This document shows, piece after piece, positions 21,526-33,224 of a stretch of DNA of 64,000 nt. The DNA is taken from assembly GCF_030272615.1 (NCBI RefSeq), contig NC_081409.1:879253220-879317219 (forward strand), written 5' to 3'. This stretch comes from Cryptomeria japonica (Eukaryota > Streptophyta > Pinopsida > Cupressales > Cupressaceae). The stretch's first letter is position 1. Every line of letters starts with the position of its first letter. The translations under genes were made by a program, and so were the position numbers. Below the pieces are notes generated by a model. That model did no database searches. It worked only from the letters and a program-made list of their open reading frames with translations, and was not told the origin of the DNA.

Positions 21526-21946
21526 AGCAAGAATTCTCAAAACAATGGATCAGAAAGTCAAATCAGAATGTTGATGGGAATACTCCTCCACTGGTAGAAC
21601 AGAGTAACACTCCACCGGCAAGAGACTCCTCATCTAACTAAAGAAAAATCCTTTGAGGGTTTAGCAACAAATAAAATACATGCTATTATTCCCTCAGTTG
21701 ATGGTGAGAAGTTGAAATTACTTCTATATCGACAGATGAGTTAAGTTGTATCTTAACCGACAATCATTAAATGTGATGGTTGGCGAAAATAATATTATAA
21801 AACAAGTATTTTTGCTCCATTTTTCATTCACCGAGCATTCAAATCTTTGAAAGCATGAAAATTCCCGAGCGAAGGTACTCCAAGCAAAGAAGTGAAGCAA
21901 TATATCAAATCATTCATCCTTAAGGTAGATTGAGGTATTTATAGCT
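21526..21946 (+). other. Element B spacer between ORF1 and ORF2
   Basis: About 420 bp of non-coding DNA. The last 150 bp, including TTTCATTCACCGAGCATTC near 21820-21840, is nearly the same in B2 (about 63860-63985 on the minus strand). It may carry a promoter or a splice acceptor for ORF2. Neither can be shown from sequence alone. Confidence 0.5.
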
Positions 21947-24900
21947 ATGGCATCTTCATCCACTCCTGAATTTATTGCAAACCCTACTGTTGTTGAAGTT
22001 GTTAAGAAACCTAGACCCGTTTTTTAGCTAGTTCCCGAAATTGCTAAAAAAGATGATAGCATAGGTGCATTCTCTCAAATCCCTAAAGGAGTAGTATATG
22101 CTAAAGACCCTAGAATGTATATACATTGTCATATTGATGAACTAGGTGATGATAAAATTAGAAATATGTATGACTATAATTTGTGATGAATCCGGAAATG
22201 TCAAACCTGAACACAAGATAATAGAAACCCTAGGTTTCACTGAAATTCTTAGTATCCTAGATTTCCCCAAGGATATCATAAGAATTGTGTTAAGAAGGGT
22301 ACATGGTGAATTTTTCTGGTTAGACTCTATTCACAAGATTACAAAAGAGGCGGTAAGGGCAGTAACAGGGTTACCCTCCACCAACAACAGACCTGAAAAA
22401 ACTAAGAAGGTCTCAAATAACTTAGTGACAAACCTAACCGGTGCAACATTTGATAAAAGATCACTAAGGGTAAATGATGTAAAGGATGAAAATATCAGAT
22501 TTATCAATATGATCTTAGGTTACAAGGCTACACATGCAAATAGGTTAAACTTAGTTTCTAGCCTATGTATTAAAAGTGCCTATGATATGGTAAATGATAA
22601 TGCAAGGATAGACATATGTGAGTGGCTTAAAGATGAGCTAATAGACAATCTAGGAAAGATCAAAAGGGAAAAGAAAGGAACATTCAGATTTGGAAACCTA
22701 CTTGTTTGTTTGATGCTATACATAACCAAACAAGTACCCGGTATTGGTGCCAAAGATTTTGGATTTGATATACCGGTAGGAAAACAACTATCAGAATTGT
22801 TGAACAATATGGGAGAGAACGGGGAGAAAACCATAAATGAGCACTTTCAAGCACTAAAGGCTTGAATGAAAACAAGAGTAAGGTTATCACAAGCTATTGT
22901 GGATAAGTACCAAAAGGAAATTTGTTTTGTAATAAAGAAAGATGATTTTTGGATGGAGGCAGTTATTCCTAAAACCATATGGGTAACTGAAATGGGGTAT
23001 GAGACTGATGACAACATAATAGAAACCTATGCAAAAGCCCTCCTGGAAGCTCGTAAGGAACCAGAAGAAAAAGTATTTGGTAGTGTTGAAACTATAGAAA
23101 GCCAAATTCAATCAAGGAAAAGAGTTAAGAAGGTTGAAGCAACTGTTAGAAAAGGAACCCGGCAGGCAAAAGCTATTAAAGAAAATGTGCTAAAACAAAC
23201 TGGTATAACTGAAAGTGAGTTGGAAGCACTTCAACCGAAAACTCAGTTTTCACCGATTGGAACTTCTTTAGAAAGTGGCATACCTATTGTATTTAAGAGA
23301 GTTGAAAGGAAAAGAAAACCTTCACCGGCACCTTCTCCTACACCAAAGAGGACAAGACATAAGCAATAGGCAGTGAGGCCCCCAGCAAATAAATTAACTC
23401 CAAAGAAAAAGAAGATGACTCCTAAGAAGAAGACACAACAAACTATTGCTCCCATTGATAAACTTCTCAGTGAAATTACAGAGGATGGAAAGTTGAAGAA
23501 CATCAACAAATTATATGACACACTATCCGTTGATGACAAAGAGAAAGTAGAGAACAGTGTAATCTTACACTTAGATATTTTCAAGAAATTTTTGATGCAA
23601 GTTGTTAATGAAATACCAGCAGATCTATATAATAGACTAGAAGCTAGAAGAGTAGCTATTATTGAGCTAGATAAGAAAATAAAGATTGAAAAAATACTTG
23701 TATCTCTGAGGCTAACTAGTCAGTATTCTCAATTGCTCACCAGCATGTAGCACTGATGGCAGGAAGAGTGAATCAGGTAACAGAGGAAACAACAGATGCA
23801 TGGGACATATTCCTGGTAGAAAAAGAGAAACAGGGAGAGTATCAAAAACCTAAAATCTTCAAGGTATATCAAAAGGACAAGGACAAAGGAAAAGGTAAGG
23901 TAGGTGGACCTCCCAGTATAAAGATAACAAACAACTTACCCCCACCGCCTCTAGATACTCCACCGGTAGACACTACTAACAATCAACCGACAACTGAGAG
24001 TATGGACACACCACATAAGGATACAAATCCTGATTCTGAGGTGTTATATACAATGAGCATTGACACTTAGGAAGTCAATATTGTGGTGGATAAGGAATCA
24101 ACTGAGAAATCAGATGTGGCAACAGAGCCACCGGCAGGAAATATTGCAGTAGAAAACATTGAAATTGGGGAACTAAAACAAACTGAAGGATCAAGTGAAC
24201 CCCCAAACACTGGAAAGGCAAAGACCACAGATGTGCATACTGATGCATCCACTGAGCCACCGGTAACTATTGAAACTGAAAAACCAACTGAGTCACCGGC
24301 AACAGGCAGCATAGGGGAAAAATCGGTAGTGGACAACACAGAGAAATAGGTAGAGCAACAAGCTCCTTCACAGGTACAGACAGAGACAGTGTCACCGGCC
24401 CAAAATGAAAAGCTTAAAATTTTGTTTGTAGAAATGAAAACTCAAACAGATCCTCCAGAGAAAGAGGAAAGCAAAGCTATAACTACAACCAGTGGATTAC
24501 AGATTGTTAAAATTGTTGGACAAACATCCGATACAACCATGACAGAATTCAAACCTACTAAAGTAACTAAGGTCTTAATAGATTCAATAAAGAAAATAAT
24601 AGAGTGCAATGCACAAGCCTATAAGGCTATAGATGACACTTTACCAATTTTGAAGATGATAGCTCCAAAGTGTAACATAGATGACAAAGATTCTTTAAGC
24701 CAATTAGACACATTGTCTAAGTATATAACCGACAACCTAATAACATTGGACAAAATAAATGAGGATACATTTAAGGAAAGAATGATAAAAGAGAAAGAAA
24801 AATTATTTATGGAAATTGTGAATAAGAACAAAGAGGAAATGGATACTCTTTTACCAGAACTCAATGAAATCATTTTTGACTTCAAGAAATTGTACAGGGA

Positions 24901-25354
24901 CACTTGCAAAACGGATGTATTAACAAAGGATCTTGACAAAGAAATCAAAAAAACACAAGATAAGATTAATAATATTGTTGATAATCTGATTGGAACATCA
25001 GACTCATTTTTGGAATTAGAGAAGAAAATTGCAGAGCAGGAAGAGAAAATCAAGAAACTAGAAAATGAAAAACAAAGAATAAAGGACAAAGAAAAAGACT
25101 TAAAATGCAGACTTGGTCCAAGACTAGAGTATCTTATTTCTTTGAGAAAAGAAATATCCAAGGCTCTGGTTCTCGGACTAAAGACACCGAAAGAGAAAAT
25201 GCACATACTCACTGGTACAGTGCAGAGGACTCAAGAAGCCATAAAAGACTGCAAAACATTTAGCAATGGAATAAATCTAGTTTTGACAGACATTTTTTAG
25301 ATTGTAACCCACCAGTTACAAGAATCCAGGCAGGACTCCACTAATAGCGAATGA
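21947..25354 (+). pseudogene. Element B ORF2, long protein of unknown function
   Basis: The ATG at 21947 matches the start in B2 (63855). The protein would be about 1,135 codons but has stops and frameshifts, including a stop at about codon 27, a shift near 22175, a stop at 22863 and one at 25300. Regions in order: an N-terminal conserved domain of about 300 residues (VHGEFFWLDSIHK, AVTGLPST, FDKRSLRVNDVKD, FGNLLVCLMLYITKQ), a basic Lys/Pro segment resembling a nuclear signal (about 23310-23425), and a helical segment. After these come a Pro/Thr/Glu-rich repetitive segment (about 23930-24420) and a C-terminal coiled coil (about 24550-25200). I do not recognise the family. Extra ORFs of unknown function occur in other plant retroelements, and nothing here matches an enzyme motif I know. 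Confidence 0.75.
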
Positions 25355-25519
25355 CAACCTTTGTCATTGATGTCAAAGGGGGAGTAGAGGAATGAGAAAA
25401 ATGGTTCATCTGCTCAGGGGGAGCACACAGTTTTGAGCATACTATTTTGGTAAGACATTTTTGGCAGACTATTTTTGGATATCATTTTTTTTATTTTTCT
25501 CATGAGTGTTGCCATCAAT
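25355..25519 (+). other. Element B 3' untranslated region
   Basis: Non-coding stretch between ORF2 and the polypurine tract. Its last part (GTTGCCATCAATGCC) is shared with element H and B2. Confidence 0.6.
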
Positions 25520-25533
25520 GCCAAAGGGGAGAT
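25520..25533 (+). promoter_or_regulatory. Element B polypurine tract
   Basis: CCAAAGGGGAGATT-type purine run directly before the 3' LTR at 25534, nearly identical to that of H. Confidence 0.85.
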
Positions 25534-26321
25534 TGTTGGAAAATGCACACTCCAATGAGAAATTGTAGGTGATTGAAGGTTTTGTCATTGATGGCAACCT
25601 TGCAATCATATGATACTGGCAACACAAATATATCGACACCGACAATGACAAACTCTACACCGGCACACAGAACACCGGTAGTGAAAGGATGGATACCAGC
25701 ACTCTGGCCGACAGGAATTTTGTTGATAATATATTTTGTAATTAATTGTAAAACCATTGTAAGCCGACATGGCGAGTTGTAATATGACTCATATATGTAT
25801 GAGATCATTGTAGAACATTTAGAAATAATGTGATAGGCGAAATTATGCAAACCTAATATGTGAATTATAGGTTAAGGGTTTATGTATGAAGCAGAGCTAA
25901 AACCGATACTGGATCTGGGATAGAAGATGCTAATTTGAAGTAGTATAAGACATTGGATTTGTATAATCCATTTTTTTAAGTCAATGTGACTTCCTTTGTA
26001 ATTGAGCAGTGAGCTTTAGACACTTGGCCTTCCTACATGTGCAGACCCCTCTTGTAAAATAGTAATATTCCCTTATTGGCCAGTAAGTGAATATTGTGGG
26101 TCACAAATCCCACCGAGGTTTTTCCCACACCGGGTTTCCTCATTAAACTACTATTTTATGGTGTTCTTTTCATGTTGTTGTTGTTATTCTTGTTTACTGC
26201 ATTATTTTTGGTTTACCGGTACACAGTATTGATATGCTTTACATGTTTTAAATCAAGTAAATTCACAAACCGGTTAGATAATGATTCACCCCCCCTCTCA
26301 GTATCTTTGGGAATCCTAACA
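25534..26321 (+). repeat. Element B 3' LTR
   Basis: 788 bp, the same length as the 5' LTR. It starts TGTTGGAAAATGCACACTCC and ends AATCCTAACA. The terminal tract is at 26283-26302. It is followed by target duplication ACCTT. Confidence 0.95.
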
Positions 26322-26326
26322 ACCTT

Positions 26327-27242
26327 TTGTCTGCTTGCCAGTTGCAATCAGTTCACCTTTGCTCCCATAGATTTTGCACATTCCATTCTTAAATTCTAAT
26401 GGATAACCTCTATCATTGAGTTGAGCTACACTTTAAAGATTGTGGTTTAATCCTTCAACCTAGTAGACATCATCTACACTGCTCTTTCCATTAAGAGAAA
26501 TGGTTCCCTTTCTTTTTACCATGCAGGGTGAGTCATTTCCAAATCTCACAACTCCTCCATCAAATTCCTTGTGACTAACATCTCTGCTTTTCCTCACAGG
26601 TGGATTAGAGACTGAAGCTCTAAATGCAAATTCGGATTTCTGAGCACTACCATCATAACCATTTAATTCAAATGCAGTAAGTTTTCCAATGATGGAATCA
26701 AGGGTTACCTTAGTTTTATCAATAAACTTTAGCTCCTGAATGGTTGCAACTCAGATAGCGTAGACCGGTAGAAGGGTTCTCAAAACCTTAATAACCACTG
26801 TGGCATCCTCTACTCTACCACTAGCACTCTTGATCTCACTGACTATCTCCTTGATCCTATGACCATACTATTGAATATTCTCACCTTCAGCCATTTGCCT
26901 GTCATCAAATTTACCTCTCAGACTCTCTTCTTTGGTAATCTTCACATGCTCATCACCGCTATAGATCTCTTTAAGTTTCTTTTAGACATCATAAGAAGAC
27001 TTCAAACCATGAACATCTACATACTCTAAATCAGACAAAGAACTGATAATGGCCTCCAATTCTTGATTATTCTCTTGTTGCTCTTTCTTTTGATCATTAG
27101 TCAGAATTCCACTAGGTGCAGTATATGGTGTAACAACATGTTCCCAATATTGAATTCCTAGACTCTTGATATAGATTTTCATCCTGTCACTCCATATTTT
27201 GTAGCTTTCCCTATTAAACTTTGGACCTTCTTTCTTCATCAT
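26327..27242 (-). pseudogene. Element H gag fused to pre-integrase linker
   Basis: Gag starts at the ATG at 27242, about 57 nt from the primer site, with FNRESYKIWSDRMKIYIKSLG typical of copia gag. A stop near 26984 and others follow. Near 26575 the gag tail (PPVRKSRDVSHKEF) runs in frame into DGGVVRFGNDSPC, which in fragment X lies downstream of the protease. So the zinc knuckle and protease active site are missing here through an in-frame loss of roughly 0.45-0.5 kb. The remaining linker continues to 26327, where B inserted. Confidence 0.85.
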
Positions 27243-27298
27243 GTTCTTCTACATCTTTACCTCAAGTTGTTAGGCTTAGACACTAGAGGACCTGAAAT

Positions 27299-27310
27299 GC
27301 TCTGATACCA
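27299..27310 (-). promoter_or_regulatory. Element H primer binding site (tRNA-iMet)
   Basis: The minus strand reads TGGTATCAGAGC two bases after the 5' LTR end, an exact match to the complement of initiator tRNA-Met. Confidence 0.93.
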
Positions 27311-27312
27311 AT

Positions 27313-28712
27313 TGATGATATGATTAATAAATAAGGATTTGGATTACTACTAAGAGGGGGGGTGAATCAGTAGATAGAAAACTGACAATACTTTCACCAA
27401 ACTCAAAAATAATCTCACAAGTCAATCACTGAACTAAACTGGTTCAAACACTGAGCTACAAACTGCAATATCACTGACAGTTTTACTGGTTGACTGGCAT
27501 ACCAAAATAATAGTAAAACAGATCTGAAACTCCAAAACCATTTAACCAAAATATCAAAATACTTTAATAGAAATAGTAAAAGCACATTTCAGATTATTGT
27601 TGATCATCATATCATAACTAAGTGGATTTAATAGTTAAGCAAATTCACCATAGCAATCATAACCACAAAAACCATTCACCACTTGACACAATGATTTTTG
27701 ACATGGAAACCCAAATGGGAAAAACCACAGTGGGGATGAATACCAACAAATATTTTGAACTCTTCTGAAGTTTTCCCTATTAGGAGCTAAGCCTGTTAAA
27801 GCTTTACAAAAAGTCTTGTTACGAACTAATCCTGTTAGGGACCACACGGTTAAGGGATTCACTATAATGCCCTGTTAGAAGCAATACCCTATTAGGAGTA
27901 ACCTTGATAGAGGATTTGAAATCCAAGCTAATGGATCACCTAGTTAGAGGATTTAGATAGCACTAAGCTTGTTAAGGCTTACCCAGTTAAGGGATTTAAC
28001 TATTGTAATTATTAGAGAACAACAAGAGTTTGTTGATCTGATAAATAGCATTGCTCTGCTTGATCAAATCCTTTTCATGCTCCTATCTACCTTCACACAT
28101 ACTACAGATACTCCTTTTGGTTTGGAAACCAATCACACTAACACTTAACCAAAATTGTCAACACTACAACAAAACAACTCATCGACCTTATATGAAAAAC
28201 AACAGGTCAGTAACACATCACAAACCTAAGATCTCATAGAGATTAACAACAAATCAGTTCAAGTATGACCATTAGATTACATAGAAATCATTTCACATTG
28301 TTCAAGACAACCTTGACCACTCCTTGATCACCACTTCATCGATTCTAGTAACTCATCACGCGGTTTCCTCTTCATGCAATGTACTCGCTCATTCCCAAGA
28401 TAAAACTGTTATCTGTGTGCGGAAAAAACCACTTGATACACATACAACATGTATACGTGGCATAACCATTACCGATCACCATTAAATTATAAATCAATAC
28501 AACTGATTCACTAAGCTCCACTGGTTAGGGTTTAGCATATCAACAAGTAGGGTTATCGGTTGATCTCACTGCTTCTAAAGTAATATCAATTTCCTTCACT
28601 TGTTCAATCTACCGGTTGCAAAACAACATCATAAAAACATTATTACCGGTTATAATTGACATCAATGAGAACACAATGGTTCATCAATACAATCTTCAAA
28701 CAAATACCAACA
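27313..28712 (-). repeat. Element H 5' LTR
   Basis: A 1,400-bp LTR, starting TGTTGGTATTTG at 28712 and ending ...CATATCATCA at 27313 on the minus strand. It pairs with 10320-11638 and differs by substitutions and several indels (for example about 30-60 bp near 27385-27430). That suggests H is older than B. Confidence 0.93.
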
Positions 28713-28717
28713 GAATA

Positions 28718-29824
28718 TTCCTTTTCCTCTTTCTTATAAGGTTTCACTATTTTCTTTATAGAGTACATTATTAATAAACTTGATGTCCTTTCTTGCATGG
28801 AGTTTTCCTTCATGTGAGTGCATTTCTATTTTGTGAATGGGATATTCTCCTTTATTGAAATGGTACATCTATTATGAACAATCTCTCCTCAGAGAAATTT
28901 CGTGAATCTTCTTCTTTCTCTCTCTTTGCAAACTACCTCTTCTATTGTGTTATTCATAACTTGATGTCCTTTCTTGAATGGAGTTGTCCTTCATGCGAAT
29001 GCATGTTTGTTCCTTGGTTAGGATGTATTCCTTTCTTTAAATGGTATGTCTCTTATGAGTAATCTCTCTCTAGAAGTTGTGTAATTCTTCTTATTGTTCT
29101 CTTGAATGGAGTTGTCCTTCATGCGAGCGCATGTCTATTCCTTGGTTAGGATGTATTCCTTGCTTGAAATGGTATGTCTCTTATGAGTAGTCTCTCTCTA
29201 GAAGTTGTGTAATTCTTCTCATTATCCTAAACTTGGAGGGAAATGATCTCTCTCCCTCTCTCTTTCTCTAAGGATCCACTTTTTTTCCTATTTTGCGGAT
29301 GGTGTGAGTTATATTACTTGATGTCATTCCTTGTGTGAAATTGTTGTCATTTGCTCAAGGGTTCTCTCTTATAAAAGAGGTGTAATTCCTTGAATACAAT
29401 CTCTTTCACACTTGGTAATGTACATCTATAATCAATTCACCCATCCCCATTGGGATAAAAGTGAGTCATCCTTAATCAAGAATCCCATTCACTTAGCAAT
29501 AGGAGGAAGGATTGAATTCTTGCTCTCTTCTTTGCTTCATTCTAGAAGATGTTATATTTGTCTAAGACAACTCCTCTTGGTGGGTAGATGTCTTATGAAC
29601 AAATATCTCTTCTTCTCCAAGGATCTCCTTTACACTTACAACAAGATATCTCTTTTCAACTATCTTATCCTTTCTTGAAGAGTATCCCTCTCTTGCTTGG
29701 ATCTATGACATTGTTGCATAATGGATATCTTCTTTGTGTTGAAGGTAGGTATCCATATTCTACTTTCCTTAAGATATCAACATTAAACTATGTTGACATC
29801 TTAAGGAGGGGGCACCCACACTGC
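28718..29824 (+). other. Element P interior between H and G1
   Basis: This is pyrimidine-rich DNA without a convincing coding region. It is flanked by the target duplications of H (GAATA) and G1 (ACTGC at 29820-29824). It would join to 54312 onward if G1 were removed. A G-rich purine run TTAAGGAGGGGGCA lies near 29800, upstream of the G1 insertion point. Confidence 0.5.
28779..29223 (+). repeat. Imperfect tandem repeat, about 128 bp
   Basis: Units two and three, starting at about 28973 and 29101, are nearly identical over about 125 bp (period 128). A more diverged unit starts at about 28779. Each has TTGAATGGAGT(T/G)TCCTTCATG, then TATGTCTCTTATGAGTA and AGAAGTTGTGTAATTCTTCT. It is probably non-coding. 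Confidence 0.8.
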
Positions 29825-31715
29825 TATAATATCCCGGATTTTTTTATTTTTTTTAAGACCCATCAAAATCATCAACCAACATAGAACCCGTTAAGGTTAG
29901 AAAGCATAAACTCAAAGCTTGTTAAGAAATGCAACCCTTCCACTTTATGATCACCAAGTGCCCAATGTGGGAAGGTGAGATCATACAGTGAATAGGGGAT
30001 CATTAGATATCAAATCTCCTGAAAAGATAAAGTGAATACAATACAAGGCAGCAGGCCAGCCCCTTCTGCTTATCCAGCGGGAATGCAAGAAACTTGGCGA
30101 TGAACCAGCCAAGAGAAACATATAGAAGACACAAATCACTCAACCGTGATATTTTAGTGGGAGGAACATTACAACCAATCATCACTTGACTGCTTATGTA
30201 GCAGGAGGACTAAATTACAATTTAACTGATATAGGCGGCAAGCCAGCCTCTTCCACTTTTCAGCGGGATGAGAGTTTACAAGCCAAAATGGTTAGTAGTA
30301 CTACTACTTAACCTTACAATAACAGAGAGAATGAGATTAGAAGAGTAATGCGGAACATCCAAGATAATAAATATGAAACTCTACTAACATCAAAACTGGA
30401 GGCTGGAAATGCATAACTAGCAACCTATGAACCCACTAAAACACTTGTATCTCTCTCAATACTCACCCAATTCACCCCAAAATAGTTCTAAATCAACACT
30501 ATACAAGCAACGATAAAAACAAACCCAAGGAGACCTATCAAAACACTCTCATTTATTTGGACCGCATCCCAATGCACCTCTTAAACCCTATGCCTAACCA
30601 GAGAATTTTGATTTGCATTATTAAATTATATACTCAATGCAAGGTGCTAAAAACTTATAGGATGAATTGCCAATAGCAGGAAAGATGAATGAGTCGGTAC
30701 CCAGAATGATAGAATTTCCTAGCCAAGAGGTATGAGCAAAATATAGTTTCAACAACTCCATGACCAGCAACTAGAAAACACTCCAATCCCACACAAAAAA
30801 TTCCATAATCTGCAAAACTCACTCACCAACAACACTGGAAATACAAGGACACGGCTAGGTACTATCTTCCAAGTATGAAATTGAGACTTAGCTAGGAAGC
30901 CATACTTTGAAGCTCAGATTTTTCAATCGCCAATCCGGCAGCATAATGATGCAATTTTCATAAGATACCAAAATGAGAGCCTAGGGCTCTTATTTATAAC
31001 TTCTTACTCCACCAAATTCAAATACAAATGCTCACAAATATGCCCAAATTCATCTTTTCCCATTTGCATTTCATTTACCCAAGTGGACCCAAAGATGGCG
31101 GCATGCTTCAAGTCAAAAATCACACCTAGCCAGCAAGGACCACGATTTATGACTTAGCAAAATACTTTGTTGAATAAAATAACAACTTCCATTTTGATAT
31201 TGGCGTCCCCTTTTCAGACATAAACAATTCGCCTAGCACTTAGGAGACATCATGTTATGCACAATTTTCAAAGTCATTAATCAGTAGTAAAAATAATAAA
31301 ATTAATTAAATATTAAACCTTAGGATAAGAAAATAATATTTAATTAAATCACTTCTGACTCCAATACTGATTATTATCAAAAACTAGGATGAAGTTGAGC
31401 AAGGAAGACCACTGAACTAATGCAAGATCAGGACCCTATCCACTGCCAAAAATAGAAACACTCCATACTGCCACTTACTAAAAATAGTAAGTCATGAACT
31501 ACTGCTCCGAAAATCATGATCTTCACATCTAATGACAGAGCATGGAAAGCTCAGTAGGACAGTATCACCAAAACAGCCAACCCCAAACTTACTAAAAATA
31601 GTAAGTTCTCACCTCATCAATGTTTGATCCTAATTCTTCATTACACATAGCCTATGGGTCTCATGAATAGGCCAATGAACCACTGGAAGTACATCAACGA
31701 GAAGGGGACATTACA
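29825..31715 (-). repeat. Element G1 3' LTR
   Basis: A 1,891-bp LTR that starts TGTAATGTCCCCTTC on the minus strand at 31715. It matches 36598-36814 plus 52588-54306. It lacks a stretch of about 45 bp present in the other copy near 52711-52760, which accounts for the length difference. Confidence 0.9.
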
Positions 31716-31731
31716 GTCCGCCCTCCCCAAA
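31716..31731 (-). promoter_or_regulatory. Element G1 polypurine tract
   Basis: The minus strand reads TTTGGGGAGGGCGGAC immediately before the 3' LTR. Confidence 0.88.
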
Positions 31732-31768
31732 ATTGCTTGTCCTCAAGCAACTATAAGGCTGGATGTAG

Positions 31769-32429
31769 TTAAATCTCCTCATTTTCCCATGTAGCATCCT
31801 TTGCTAGTAAATTTTTCCATTTGATCAAATATCCCTTGATCACCCTTATCCTCAAAGAACGTTCCCTGAAATCAAGGATAGCTTCAGAAACCAAAACTAG
31901 CTCTCTCTCCTCACCAAGCGAGGGTAACTTAGCTGAAGTAACAGCGTTGTGTCCCAAAGCCTTCTTGAGTCGTGACACATGAAATATATTGTGAATCTTG
32001 TTGCTTGTCAGTAATTCCATCTCATACGCCACTTCTCCAATTCTCTTGCTGACTCTAAAAGGCCCATAGAATCGTGGCTTCAATTTCTCAACCCCGCTCT
32101 TCTTGAGAGTAGACTGTCTGTAGGGTTGGAGCCTTGAGTAAACCATGTCCTCCACCTCAAAGGTGTGCTCTATTCATTGCTGATCAGTGTATAGCTTATG
32201 TTGATTCTATGCATACTAGAGATTGTCTCTCAGAATCCTCTGAATATCATGACTCTGTTGCATCATATCCTTCGCCTGAGGGGTTCTCTTATCACCAAAT
32301 ACTAGGTCAGCGAAGCTAGGGGCTTCATAACCATATAGTGCCATGAATGGCGACATCCGAATGGACATGTGATAGGAGGAATTGTAGCAATACTCTCCTA
32401 GGTGAAGCCATCTCACCCATGCATTATGC
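31769..32429 (-). pseudogene. Element G1 integrase C-terminus with chromodomain
   Basis: The open piece 32155-31769 has the integrase GPF module (KLKPRFYGPFRVSKRIG and YEMELL) and the linker IHNIFHVSRLKK. It ends in a chromodomain-like tail with VIKGYLIKWKNLLAKDATWENEE, where Trp and the Glu-rich end are visible. Upstream (32416-32216) is MRWLHLGEYCYNSSYH with PFMALYG, the usual end of the integrase core. Stops separate the two. The chromodomain would steer integration to marked chromatin, as known for chromoviruses. Confidence 0.9.
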
Positions 32430-33224
32430 TACTTTGAGACATAGTTTCTAAGATATCCTTCCAACCACTTATTCACTATCTCAGTCTGTCCATCATTTTG
32501 TGGGTGATAATTGGTGCTTGGAGTGAGCATGGTACCACATAATCTGAAATATCTCCTACCAAAAATCACTTAGGAACTTGTTGTCCCTATCACTCACAAT
32601 GTTATTCGGTAAGCCATGCAATCTAAACACCTCCCAAAAGAACACTTCAACAACCTGAGTTGTTGTAAAAGAGCTGGTGATGGAAAAAAATGAACAAACT
32701 TTGTTAGTATGTCCACCACCACATAGATATTGTCCTTCTCTTGAGCCCATGGCAACCCAGTGATGAAGTCCATGGAAATACTTTCCCATTTTTTACCGGG
32801 AATAGGCAAGGGTTGCAACAAACCAGCTGGCATTGTGTGCTCATCTTTGTTTCTCTGACATGTATGACACTCCTTGATGTACTTCAAGACATCATTTTTA
32901 AGTCCCTTCCAAGAAAATCTCTCTTGGATCTGCCTGTATGTTTTGAAGTAACCTTGGTGACTATCAAGGGGAATATCATGGAAGGTCCTCCAAATCTTCT
33001 CCTTTAGCTTAGATTCAGCGACAATGAAGATCCTCCATTTGTATAGTATCAACCCCTCAACCAATTTGTACCTTTCATCATGAAAATTACCTTCTATAAT
33101 GCTGGTTGCAAACTGATTTTTGGTATAATCAGCAAGCAATAGCTCCCTCCAATCAGAAGTAAGCTCGCATAGTGAGCTCAAATGGGGCCTTCTGGACAAG
33201 GCATCAACCACAACATTGTTCTTT
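32430..33224 (-). pseudogene. Element G1 integrase core
   Basis: Runs from the HHCC zinc region (HQGYFKTYRQIQ, CHTCQRNKD, about 32990-32860) to the catalytic core. The first Asp is in [10 protein letters not shown], the second in [13 protein letters not shown] (about 32575) and the Glu in HPQNDGQTE (about 32490), read after a frameshift near 32600. All three catalytic residues are readable. Confidence 0.88.

Larger units (their letters stand above)
19689..26321 (+). mobile_element. Non-autonomous LTR element B with ORF1 and long ORF2
   Basis: This is a complete 6,633-bp element with two 788-bp LTRs, a tRNA-iMet primer site, a polypurine tract and a perfect target-site duplication ACCTT (19684-19688 and 26322-26326). 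The internal 5 kb holds a coiled-coil protein with four CCHC knuckles (ORF1) and a long ORF2 of unknown function. I see no protease, integrase, RT or RNase H in any frame, so it must be moved by another element's enzymes. A second copy (B2) lies at 59417 to the window end in opposite orientation. Confidence 0.92.
10320..28712 (-). mobile_element. Ty1/copia element H (Sirevirus-like), host of A and B
   Basis: This is a minus-strand copia element in the order 5' LTR (27313-28712), tRNA-iMet primer site, gag, linker, integrase, RT, RNase H, polypurine tract and 3' LTR (10320-11638). Its flanks are AAATA (10315-10319) and GAATA (28713-28717), a 5-bp target-site duplication with one change. Elements A and B, both plus strand, interrupt it. 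With them removed, H is about 6.7 kb. RT sequence style and LTRs over 1.3 kb suit the Sirevirus lineage. It has stops throughout and an in-frame loss of the gag zinc knuckle and protease site, so this copy is non-autonomous. Confidence 0.92.

Noticed and set aside
23243-23584. Minus-strand ORFs inside ORF2 of B
   Set aside because: They are antisense of the Lys-rich ORF2 and have no support of their own.
29822-29824. G1 left LTR starting TGCTATAATAT at 29822
   Set aside because: That start gives no target duplication, while a start at 29825 (TATAATATCCC, TG decayed to TA) gives ACTGC/ACTAC.
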